From: an uncultured bacterium
Lineage (GTDB): Bacteria; Bacillota; Clostridia; Oscillospirales; Oscillospiraceae
NCBI GenBank assembly: GCA_949286295.1
Contig: CASECK010000042.1
Span: 1-11,588 of the forward strand
Direction: 5' to 3'
DNA: 11,588 bases
Below the pieces are notes generated by a model. That model was given only the letters and a program-made list of their open reading frames with translations, was not told the origin of the DNA and ran no database searches. Shown piece after piece: positions 1 to 5,560 of this stretch; within the stretch, counting starts at the first letter, position 1, and the number at the start of each line of letters is the position of its first letter. The position numbers and the translations under genes are program-made.

Positions 1-436
1 CAACATCACTCTGGCCCCGGTGCGCACCGGGCTGATGAGCCGGGCCGAGGCCGACGAGGCCGCCACGGCTCTGCTGCGCCGGGTGGGGCTGGAGGACAAG
101 GCGGACGCCTACCCCGCCCAGCTGTCCGGCGGCCAGAAGCAGCGCATCGCCATCGTCCGGGCCCTGGCCATGCGCCCCAAGGTGATGCTCTTTGACGAGC
201 CCACCTCCGCCCTGGACCCGGAGATGGTGGGCGAGGTGCTGGACGTGATGAAGGAGCTGGCCGCCGAGGGCATGACCATGGTGGTGGTCACCCACGAGAT
301 GGGCTTTGCCCGGGAGGTGGGCAGCCGGGTGCTGTTCATGGACGGCGGCCACGTCCTGGAGGAGAACGAGCCCCACGCCTTCTTTGACCGCCCCCAGCAC
401 CCCCGGACTCAGCTCTTCCTGTCCAAGGTGCTCTGA
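1..436 (+). CDS. Polar amino-acid ABC transporter ATP-binding protein (GlnQ/HisP type), 5' truncated
   Basis: This is the cytoplasmic ATPase subunit of a polar amino-acid importer. It powers uptake through a membrane permease fed by a substrate-binding lipoprotein. Only the last 144 codons are inside the window; the open frame begins at base 2 with residues NITLAPV, typical of the stretch after the Q-loop in this family. The ABC signature LSGGQKQR lies at 122-145, Walker B with the catalytic glutamate (VMLFDEP) at about 182-202, the D-loop SALDPE directly after, and the H-loop histidine (VTHEMGF) near 290. Walker A is upstream of the window. The C-terminal ending (FFDRPQHPRTQLFLSKVL) matches GlnQ/ArtP-type proteins. 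The permease and binding-protein genes are presumably upstream, since an unrelated gene follows. Family assignment is secure; the substrate cannot be read from this fragment. Confidence 0.95.
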   Translation, partial: NITLAPVRTGLMSRAEADEAATALLRRVGLEDKADAYPAQLSGGQKQRIAIVRALAMRPKVMLFDEPTSALDPEMVGEVLDVMKELAAEGMTMVVVTHEMGFAREVGSRVLFMDGGHVLEENEPHAFFDRPQHPRTQLFLSKVL

Positions 437-456
437 GCATCCCCTGTTTGAACTTT

Positions 457-496
457 CTCCCCTGGCCGGGGCTGTCCCGGCCAGGGGAATTTTTTG
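457..496 (+). terminator. Intrinsic terminator after the ABC transporter gene
   Basis: A perfect 13-bp stem (TCCCCTGGCCGGG at 458-470 with its complement at 476-488) closes a 5-base loop (GCTGT) and is followed by ATTTTTT. It starts about 20 bases after the stop codon and ends the transporter transcript. Confidence 0.92.
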
Positions 497-558
497 CCCT
501 CCCGCCCCAGGACTACCCCGCCGCCGGCGCGCATATGCCTGAAACGAGGTGATGCGCG

Positions 559-1926
559 GTGTCTGTCCTGTCTCAATTGGCCGACCGGCTGTGGTGTCCC
601 TGGCTGCTGGGCCTTTTTCTGCTCACCGGGGCGGTGTACTCTCTGGGCTCCGGCTTTTTTCAGCTGCTCCAGTGGCCTGTGTGGTGGCGCGCCACGGCGG
701 GCTGCCTCCTCCACCGGCGGGGGCGGACGGGCGGGGGCCTGTCCTCCCTCCAGGCCCTGGCTACCGCCCTGGCCTCCACCATGGGCACCGGCTCCCTCGC
801 CGGGGTGGCCGCCGCCCTCACCCTGGGCGGGCCGGGGGCGGTGTTCTGGATGTGGGTATCCGCCTTCTTGGGGAGGATGACCAGCTGCGGGGAGAAGCTG
901 CTATCCGTGCGATATCAGCGCCCCGCCCCCGGCGGCGGACTCCAGGGCGGCCCCATGTTCTATATCCGGGACGGGGCCGGCCTGCCGGCTCTGGCCGCCT
1001 GTTTTGCTCTGGCCTGCGTCCCGGCCACCCTGGCCGGGGGAAATCTGGTCCAGTCCTCCTCCATCGCCAGCTGTCTGGAGGCCGCCTTCGGCCTGCCCCG
1101 GCTGCCGGTGGGGCTGGCCGCCGCCCTGCTGGCCGGCCTTGTCATGGTGGGGGGCGTGGGGCGCATCGCCCGGGTGTCCTCCGCCCTGGTCCCGGCCATG
1201 GCCCTGCTGTACCTGGGGGGCGGGGCCGCAGTGCTGGCCTGCCGGTGGGAGCGGGTGCCCCAGGCCCTCGCCCTCATTTTCTCCTGTGCCTTCTCCCCCG
1301 CCGCCGTACTGGGGGGCGGGGCGGGCTGGTCGGTGGCCGCCGCCCTGCGCCACGGGGTGGCCAGGGGGGTGTTCACCAACGAGGCCGGGCTGGGCACCTC
1401 CGCCATGGCCCACGGGGCCGCCCGGGCCGGGCACCCCGCCGTCCAGGGGATGTGGGGCATCTTCGAGGTCTTTTTGTCCACTCTGGCGGTGTGTACCGTC
1501 ACCGCCCTGGTCATCCTGGTCAGCGGGGCCTGGCACCCCTGGGAGGCGGAGGCGCTGACCGGCGCCCCCCTCACCGCCGCCGCCTTCTCCTCGGTGCTGG
1601 GCGGGGCCGGGTCGGCCATCGTGTCTTTGTCCCTGCTGCTGTTCGCCTTCTCCTCCATCCTGGGGTGGAGCTACTACGGCCAGCAGTGCCTGTCTTATCT
1701 GTCCGGGGACAGCCGCCTGCTGGGCGCCTACCGGGCGGTGTTCCTGCTGTGTACGGCGCTGGGGGCGGTGTGGGAGCCAGAGGGGGTCTGGGCCCTGGTG
1801 GACCTGTGCAACGCCCTGATGGCCCTGCCCAATCTGACCGCCCTGCTGCTGCTCTCCCCCCAGGCTTTGACCTGCCTGGCCCAGTGGCGGGCGGGCAAAG
1901 GGGAGAAAAACGCAAAACCCTATTGA
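559..1926 (+). CDS. AGCS-family sodium:amino-acid (alanine/glycine) symporter
   Basis: This is a multi-pass membrane protein of the alanine/glycine:cation symporter family (AlsT/DagA/AgcS type), importing a small neutral amino acid with Na+. The product has 455 residues, normal for the family. Diagnostic stretches are GTGSLAGVAAALTLGGPG followed by AVFWMWVSAFLG (about 76-105), a conserved glutamate at 112, GGLQGGPMFYI (about 126-136), FTNEAGLGTSAMAHGAA near the middle and FAFSSILGWSYYGQQ in the C-terminal half. The GTG start at 559 is chosen because GAGGTGA lies at 546-552, six bases upstream, and the protein then begins just before the first hydrophobic segment. I see no obvious promoter in the 60 bases after the preceding terminator. 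No terminator follows; the acpP promoter starts on the stop codon, so read-through into acpP is likely. The transported substrate is inferred from the family only. Confidence 0.92.
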   Translation: MSVLSQLADRLWCPWLLGLFLLTGAVYSLGSGFFQLLQWPVWWRATAGCLLHRRGRTGGGLSSLQALATALASTMGTGSLAGVAAALTLGGPGAVFWMWVSAFLGRMTSCGEKLLSVRYQRPAPGGGLQGGPMFYIRDGAGLPALAACFALACVPATLAGGNLVQSSSIASCLEAAFGLPRLPVGLAAALLAGLVMVGGVGRIARVSSALVPAMALLYLGGGAAVLACRWERVPQALALIFSCAFSPAAVLGGGAGWSVAAALRHGVARGVFTNEAGLGTSAMAHGAARAGHPAVQGMWGIFEVFLSTLAVCTVTALVILVSGAWHPWEAEALTGAPLTAAAFSSVLGGAGSAIVSLSLLLFAFSSILGWSYYGQQCLSYLSGDSRLLGAYRAVFLLCTALGAVWEPEGVWALVDLCNALMALPNLTALLLLSPQALTCLAQWRAGKGEKNAKPY

Positions 1927-1951
1927 CAACAGGAAACTTTATGCCTATCAT
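1923..1951 (+). promoter_or_regulatory. Sigma-A promoter for acpP-rnc
   Basis: TTGACA (1923-1928) matches the -35 consensus exactly. After exactly 17 bases comes TATCAT (1946-1951), a five-of-six match to TATAAT. The -35 overlaps the stop codon of the symporter gene, and the start of acpP lies about 40 bases beyond the expected transcription start. Confidence 0.85.
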
Positions 1952-1955
1952 AAGG
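1937..1955. promoter_or_regulatory. Imperfect inverted repeat over the acpP -10 element (possible operator)
   Basis: CTTTATG (1937-1943) and CATAAGG (1949-1955) form an inverted repeat around CCTAT, with six Watson-Crick matches and one T-G position. It covers the -10 hexamer, where a repressor would block transcription. It does not resemble the Bacillus FapR operator. The half-sites are short and AT-rich, so chance similarity is quite possible. Confidence 0.25.
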
Positions 1956-1996
1956 TCAGAAAATGTGCGTGGCACAGACAGAAGGAGCAACCGTGT

Positions 1997-2230
1997 ATGA
2001 TCTTTGACAAACTTGCCGGGCTGATTGCCGAACAGTTCAACGTGGACGCCGATACGATCACAATGGAGACCTCCTTTGCCGGCGACCTCAACGCCGACTC
2101 CGTGGACATTGTGGACCTCTCCATGGCTCTGGAGGAGGAATTCGGAATCGAAGAGCTGGGCGAGGAAGAGGCCTCCTCCATCACCACGGTGGGAGACCTG
2201 GTTCGCTTCCTGCAAAGCAAAGTCGATTGA
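1997..2230 (+). CDS. acpP: Acyl carrier protein
   Basis: This is the carrier protein of type II fatty-acid synthesis. A phosphopantetheine arm on a conserved serine holds growing acyl chains as thioesters while the Fab enzymes work on them in the cytoplasm. The product is 77 residues and strongly acidic, as expected. The attachment site is DSVDIVDL with Ser35; valine replaces the more usual leucine after the serine, a tolerated variation. Helix 2 (DIVDLSMALEEEFGIE) is typical. The ATG at 1997 is preceded by AAGGAG at 1982-1987 with nine bases spacing. It forms an operon with rnc, as in many bacteria, but the usual upstream fatty-acid genes (plsX, fabD, fabG) are absent, so the pair has its own promoter. 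Confidence 0.97.
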   Translation: MIFDKLAGLIAEQFNVDADTITMETSFAGDLNADSVDIVDLSMALEEEFGIEELGEEEASSITTVGDLVRFLQSKVD

Positions 2231-2251
2231 TGCTGCCACCCGATTTACGTT

Positions 2252-2278
2252 CAGAACTCCGCCCCAGGCGGAGTTCTG
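2252..2278 (+). other. Perfect 12-bp RNA hairpin between acpP and rnc
   Basis: CAGAACTCCGCC (2252-2263) pairs fully with GGCGGAGTTCTG (2267-2278) across a 3-base loop (CCA). No T-run follows, so it is not a standard terminator, and it ends eight bases before the rnc ribosome site. It may stabilise or process the acpP end of the transcript, or be cut by RNase III itself (inference). Confidence 0.7.
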
Positions 2279-2297
2279 GCCGTTCAGGAGGAGATTT

Positions 2298-2969
2298 ATG
2301 AGCGCGCTGGAGGAAAAACTGGGCTACACCTTTCAGGACCCCTCCTTGCTGGAGAACGCCCTCACCCACAGCTCCCGGGCCAACGAGAGCCGGGGGGCCC
2401 TGTCCAGCAACGAGCGGCTGGAGTTCCTGGGGGATTCCATTTTAGGCATGGTGGTGGCCGACCACCTGTACCGCAACCACCCCGACCTGCCCGAGGGGGT
2501 GCTCACCCGCACCCGGGCCGCCTTGGTGTGCGAGGAGAGCCTGGTGGAGGTGGCCCGGGAGCTGAATTTAGGGGCCTATCTAAAGCTGGGCAAGGGCGAG
2601 CAGGCCGGCGGCGGCCGGGACCGCCCCTCCATCCAGGCTGACGCGGTGGAGGCCGTGCTGGCCGCCGTCTACCTGGACGGCGGCATCGGCTCGGCCCGAA
2701 AAATCGTGCAGAAGTATATCCTCAGCCGGGAGGTGGCCGGCCTGACCAAGCCCCGGGACTACAAGACCGCCCTTCAGGAGCTGGTCCAGCGGGAGAGCGG
2801 CCAGGTGCTCCAGTACCGCCTCACCGGCCAGGAGGGGCCCGACCACGATAAACGCTTTTTTATGGAGGTCACCCTCAACGGCCGTCCCGTGGGCTCCGGC
2901 TCGGGCCGCAGCAAAAAAGAGGCCGAGCAGATGGCCGCCCAGGCGGCCATCGCGGCGCTGGACGGCTGA
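2298..2969 (+). CDS. rnc: Ribonuclease III
   Basis: Ribonuclease III is a double-strand-specific endoribonuclease that matures rRNA and processes structured mRNAs; it acts as a cytoplasmic Mg2+-dependent dimer. The product is 223 residues, the normal bacterial length. The signature NERLEFLGDS is at residues 38-47 with catalytic Glu42 and Asp46. The second acidic pair is in QADAVEAVLAAVYLDGG (Asp115, Glu118). A C-terminal double-stranded-RNA-binding domain spans about 153-222, beginning DYKTALQELVQ and ending with the lysine-rich helix KKEAEQMAAQAAI. The ATG at 2298 is chosen because AGGAGG sits at 2286-2291, six bases upstream, and the protein starts as family members do (ALEEKLGYTFQDPSLL); the same frame is open further upstream but overlaps acpP. 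It is co-transcribed with acpP. The smc-ftsY genes that often follow are not here. Confidence 0.97.
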   Translation: MSALEEKLGYTFQDPSLLENALTHSSRANESRGALSSNERLEFLGDSILGMVVADHLYRNHPDLPEGVLTRTRAALVCEESLVEVARELNLGAYLKLGKGEQAGGGRDRPSIQADAVEAVLAAVYLDGGIGSARKIVQKYILSREVAGLTKPRDYKTALQELVQRESGQVLQYRLTGQEGPDHDKRFFMEVTLNGRPVGSGSGRSKKEAEQMAAQAAIAALDG

Positions 2970-2983
2970 ACGCCGGCCAGCCG

Positions 2984-3031
2984 GCCTCTTTTGCCAGCGG
3001 AAGCTGGCGCGCGCTTGCGCGCCTAAGAGGC
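2984..3031 (+). promoter_or_regulatory. Branched RNA structure after rnc, alternative to the next hairpin
   Basis: GCCTCTT (2984-2990) can pair with AAGAGGC (3025-3031) to close two inner hairpins: GCCAGC-GGAA-GCTGGC (2993-3008, a GNRA-type tetraloop) and GCGCGC-TT-GCGCGC (3009-3022). The 3' strand of the closing stem is also the 5' end of the 15-bp hairpin at 3026-3058, so the two folds exclude each other. Pairings are read directly from sequence; a regulatory role is inference and no known riboswitch class is recognised. Confidence 0.35.
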
Positions 3032-3058
3032 ATCCCCGGCTTGGCCGGGGATGCCTCT
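3026..3058 (+). other. Perfect 15-bp hairpin downstream of rnc
   Basis: AGAGGCATCCCCGGC (3026-3040) is fully complementary to 3044-3058 with a TTG loop. Only TCTCC follows, so it is at best a weak terminator. It may protect the rnc mRNA 3' end or be part of the downstream leader. Confidence 0.7.
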
Positions 3059-3065
3059 CTCCGCA

Positions 3066-3084
3066 GGGCGGATTCACTCCGCCC
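3066..3084 (+). other. Small hairpin overlapping the possible leader ribosome site
   Basis: GGGCGGA (3066-3072) pairs with TCCGCCC (3078-3084) around TTCAC. It ends immediately before GAGGA (3085-3089), the apparent ribosome site of the 18-codon ORF, so its folding could affect access to that site (inference). Confidence 0.55.
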
Positions 3085-3096
3085 GAGGACAAAACA

Positions 3097-3153
3097 ATGG
3101 CTCCCCGGAAAAGCGCACAGATTTTAAGCTCTGTGCGCTTTTTGTTGCCTTGA
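3097..3153 (+). CDS. Candidate 18-codon leader peptide spanning a terminator
   Basis: An ATG at 3097 is preceded by GAGGA (3085-3089) with seven bases spacing and opens a frame of 18 codons (MAPRKSAQILSSVRFLLP) ending in TGA at 3151-3153. Both strands of the intrinsic terminator at 3109-3143 lie inside it, and the stop is 38 bases before the start of the fusion gene. A ribosome translating this ORF would cover the terminator stem and favour read-through, the logic of ribosome-mediated attenuators that precede some resistance genes. There is no homology to support expression, and a short frame like this can arise by chance. Start, ribosome site and overlap are seen; function is inferred. Confidence 0.3.
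   Translation: MAPRKSAQILSSVRFLLP
3109..3143 (+). terminator. Intrinsic terminator between rnc and the grpB-deaminase gene
   Basis: AAAAGCGCACAGA (3109-3121) pairs with its exact complement (3130-3142) around an 8-base loop, and five Ts (3139-3143) end the structure. It can end the acpP-rnc transcript. No promoter is visible in the 48 bases between it and the next gene, so it may instead act as an attenuator. Confidence 0.88.
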
Positions 3154-3191
3154 GAGAGCAGACACAAAACCACAAACGGAGGTGCGGACAG

Positions 3192-4088
3192 ATGCCCCAA
3201 CATATCACAGTGACTGAGTATGATCCCCGGTGGCCCCAAAAATTTCAGGCAGAATTCCGGCTCATCCAGGGCGTCCTCGCGGACAACTGCATCGCAGGTT
3301 ATCATATCGGGAGCACCGCTGTGCCGGGACTGGCGGCAAAGCCGGTCATCGACATAATGGCCGTCGTGAAAAGCCTTGTCCAGGTGGACGGCGTTGCAGA
3401 GGAGTTTTCTCAAATCGGCTATGAATATCTCGGCGAGTTTGGAATGGCGGGCAGGCGCTATCTTCGGAAGGGCGGGGAGGAGAGGACCCACCAAATCCAT
3501 ATCTTTCAAGCGGATGATTGGCACAATATCGGGCGGCACCTGGCTTTTCGGGATTATATGCGCACCCATGAACAAGAGCGGGCGGCGTACGCCAAACTCA
3601 AAATAGAGCTTGCACAGCGCTTCCCCTATGACATTGACGGCTATTGTGACGGGAAAGCACCTTTTGTGCGGGAGATGGAGCGGGCCGCCCTCTCCCAATT
3701 TGATGGGACATGGGAGCAGTTGTATATTGCCGCAAGAAAAGTACAGCGGGACCGGAAGCTCTCCCCGGCTATGGAGGCGGGATGCGTCTCCGCCGCGCTC
3801 CTGACCAAACAGGGCACCGTCTATGTGGGAGTCTGCATTGATACCGCCTGCTCCCTGGGTATGTGCGCGGAGCGAAACGCCATGGCCAACATGGTCACAA
3901 ACGGAGAGAGCCAAATTGCAAAGCTGGTCACTGTCATGCCGGACGGAAAGGCGGGGCTGCCCTGTGGGGCCTGCCGCGAGTTTATGATGCAGTTGGGGCA
4001 AGAGGCCCCAGAGGCCGAAATCCTGTGTGACTATGCAAGCAAAAAAGTGGTGAAGTTGAAAGAATTGATTCCCGCTTGGTGGATGTAA
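3192..4088 (+). CDS. GrpB-type nucleotidyltransferase-fold domain fused to a cytidine-deaminase-like domain
   Basis: The product has 298 residues and two domains. Residues 1-172 are a GrpB/UPF0157 domain of the nucleotidyltransferase superfamily: YDPRWP (10-15), HIGSTAVPGLAAKPVIDI (38-55, the G-S core plus an acidic residue) and HQIHIF (100-105). Residues about 174-298 resemble small tetrameric cytidine or blasticidin-S deaminases, with zinc ligands Cys225 (CAERNA, catalytic Glu227), Cys258 and Cys261 (PCGACRE); the usual PYS segment after the first helix is not recognisable. Both active sites look intact. GrpB domains are biochemically obscure (one is fused to dephospho-CoA kinase in actinobacteria), so the substrate is unknown; nucleoside salvage or nucleoside-antibiotic inactivation are guesses. 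The ATG at 3192 follows GGAGGT (3178-3183); the frame stays open to an ATG at 3051, but that adds hairpin DNA with no domain. GC is clearly lower than its neighbours, suggesting horizontal acquisition. Confidence 0.85.
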   Translation: MPQHITVTEYDPRWPQKFQAEFRLIQGVLADNCIAGYHIGSTAVPGLAAKPVIDIMAVVKSLVQVDGVAEEFSQIGYEYLGEFGMAGRRYLRKGGEERTHQIHIFQADDWHNIGRHLAFRDYMRTHEQERAAYAKLKIELAQRFPYDIDGYCDGKAPFVREMERAALSQFDGTWEQLYIAARKVQRDRKLSPAMEAGCVSAALLTKQGTVYVGVCIDTACSLGMCAERNAMANMVTNGESQIAKLVTVMPDGKAGLPCGACREFMMQLGQEAPEAEILCDYASKKVVKLKELIPAWWM

Positions 4089-4112
4089 ATGACTGTTTGC
4101 GCCTCCCCAGTC

Positions 4113-4156
4113 AAAAACCTGCCCCCGCCCGGTATTGCCGGGCGGGGGCAGGTTTT
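4113..4156. terminator. Bidirectional terminator between convergent genes
   Basis: AAAACCTGCCCCCGCCCGG (4114-4132) is perfectly complementary to 4138-4156, a 19-bp stem with a TATTG loop. A-run and T-run flanks make it work both ways, ending the fusion gene on the plus strand and sigA on the minus strand. The 90 bases between it and the sigA stop hold nothing else I can identify. Confidence 0.93.
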
Positions 4157-4246
4157 CGTTCATAACGTCCTTCCGCTTCTCGGAGTGCGGCGGATGTTGC
4201 GCGCTCCAAACGCTGCGCCTGCCGCAGGGAGTGCTCCGGTTTCCCG

Positions 4247-5560
4247 TCAGTTCAAAAAGTCCTTCAGCTTCTTGCTGCGGGAGGGATGTCTCAGCTTGCG
4301 CAGGGCCTTGGCCTCAATCTGGCGGATGCGCTCCCGGGTGACGTTGAACTCCTTGCCCACCTCCTCCAGGGTGCGGGTGCGGCCGTCCTCGATGCCAAAG
4401 CGCAGCTTGAGCACCTTCTCCTCCCGGGGGGTCAGGGTGGACAGCACCTCCACCAGCTGCTCTTTGAGCAGGGTGAAGGAGGCGGCCTCCGCCGGCTCGG
4501 AGGCATCCTCGTCCGGGATGAAGTCGCCCAGGTGGCTGTCCTCCTCCTCGCCGATGGGGGTCTCCAGAGAGACCGGCTCCTGGGCAATCTTCAAAATCTC
4601 CCGCACCCGCTCCACAGGCATATTCATCTCCTCGGCGGTCTCCTCGGCGGTGGGGTCGTGGCCCAGCTCCTGGAGCAGCTGCCGGTTCACCCGGATGACC
4701 TTGTTGATGGTCTCCACCATATGCACCGGGATGCGGATGGTCCGGGCCTGGTCGGCGATGGCCCGGGTGATGGCCTGGCGAATCCACCAGGTGGCGTAGG
4801 TGGAGAACTTAAATCCCTTGGTGAAGTCGAACTTCTCCACCGCCTTAATAAGCCCCAGGTTGCCCTCCTGAATCAAATCCAAAAACTGCATCCCCCGGCC
4901 CACATACCGCTTGGCGATGGACACCACCAGGCGCAGGTTGGCCTCGGCCAGCCGCTGCCTGGCCCGCTCCCCCTTCCGGATGATGGCCTCCAGCTCCTGG
5001 CGCAGGGCGGGGTCAATCTCCTCCCCCGCCTTCTCCAGTTCCTCCATCTGCTCCTGGGCGGCGCTGCCGGCGGTCATGTCCTGGGCCAGCTCCACCTCCT
5101 CCTCCGAGGTGAGCAGATTCACCTTGCCAATCTCCTTCAGGTACATCCGCACCGGGTCGTCAGTGCCGAAGGTGTCCAGCAGGGAGTTGGGGTCCACCAT
5201 CTCCTCCTCGCCCAGCTCCTCCATGTCCTCCACCGGGGGCTCCACGTCGTCGGGCAGCTCGGGGATATAGTCCTCCCCCACCGTCTCAACGCCAAGATTC
5301 TCCAAAATGTCATAAATCTTGTCCATCTGCTCGGCGCCCAGGTCCATGTCCTCCAGCACGTCCAGCAGCTCGGAGGAGGAGAGGCTGCCCTTCTTTTTCC
5401 CCTTTTCCATCAGCTCTCCCAGCTTCTCAGCCCCGGGGACCCCCTCCACCGCCTTCATAATCTCCACCTTGCCGGCCTCCATGCGGGCCTGGATGTCCTC
5501 CGGGCTGCCCTTCTTCTCCGGCATCTGGGCGGTCTCCTTGTCTGTCTTTTTGGTGCTCAT
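4247..5560 (-). CDS. sigA: RNA polymerase primary sigma factor SigA (RpoD)
   Basis: This is the housekeeping sigma-70 factor, which directs RNA polymerase to -10/-35 promoters such as the two in this window. It has 437 residues, longer than the 371 of Bacillus SigA. A region 1.1-like acidic segment is at about 28-100 and region 1.2 at 134-160 (DDPVRMYLKEIGKVNLLT). Region 2 (205-280) carries the core-binding and -10 recognition helices (NLRLVVSIAKRYVGRGM, YATWWIRQAITRAIADQ). Region 3 is at 281-360. Region 4 (370-437) has the -35-binding helix-turn-helix (TLEEVGKEFNVTRERIRQIE). About 35 charged residues sit between regions 1.2 and 2.1, where Bacillus has only a short linker. The ATG (5560-5558) overlaps the dnaG stop as ATGA, with GGAGGAGA inside the end of dnaG as ribosome site, so translation is probably coupled. 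Confidence 0.98.
   Translation of the reverse strand: MSTKKTDKETAQMPEKKGSPEDIQARMEAGKVEIMKAVEGVPGAEKLGELMEKGKKKGSLSSSELLDVLEDMDLGAEQMDKIYDILENLGVETVGEDYIPELPDDVEPPVEDMEELGEEEMVDPNSLLDTFGTDDPVRMYLKEIGKVNLLTSEEEVELAQDMTAGSAAQEQMEELEKAGEEIDPALRQELEAIIRKGERARQRLAEANLRLVVSIAKRYVGRGMQFLDLIQEGNLGLIKAVEKFDFTKGFKFSTYATWWIRQAITRAIADQARTIRIPVHMVETINKVIRVNRQLLQELGHDPTAEETAEEMNMPVERVREILKIAQEPVSLETPIGEEEDSHLGDFIPDEDASEPAEAASFTLLKEQLVEVLSTLTPREEKVLKLRFGIEDGRTRTLEEVGKEFNVTRERIRQIEAKALRKLRHPSRSKKLKDFLN

Noticed and set aside
1929..1996. FapR operator upstream of acpP
   Set aside because: No copy of the known Bacillus FapR palindrome is present.
549..2000. Alternative plus-strand frame of 483 codons over the symporter
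   Set aside because: It is rich in Gly, Arg and Pro with no recognisable motif. The frame starting at 559 gives a clear AGCS transporter.
2972..2985. GCCGGC repeated twice just after rnc
   Set aside because: It forms only a 5-bp stem with a 4-base loop, and such GC palindromes are expected by chance in this composition.
3051..3191. Upstream ATG at 3051 as start of the fusion protein
   Set aside because: The extra codons are hairpin and terminator DNA without domain similarity, while the ATG at 3192 has GGAGGT at good spacing and gives a normal GrpB N-terminus.
2580..4163. Long minus-strand open frame (527 codons) with a ribosome-site-like GGAAGGA before its ATG
   Set aside because: It is antisense to the 3' half of rnc and all of the GrpB-deaminase gene, runs through two terminators, and shows no family motifs. 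The plus-strand proteins explain the sequence.
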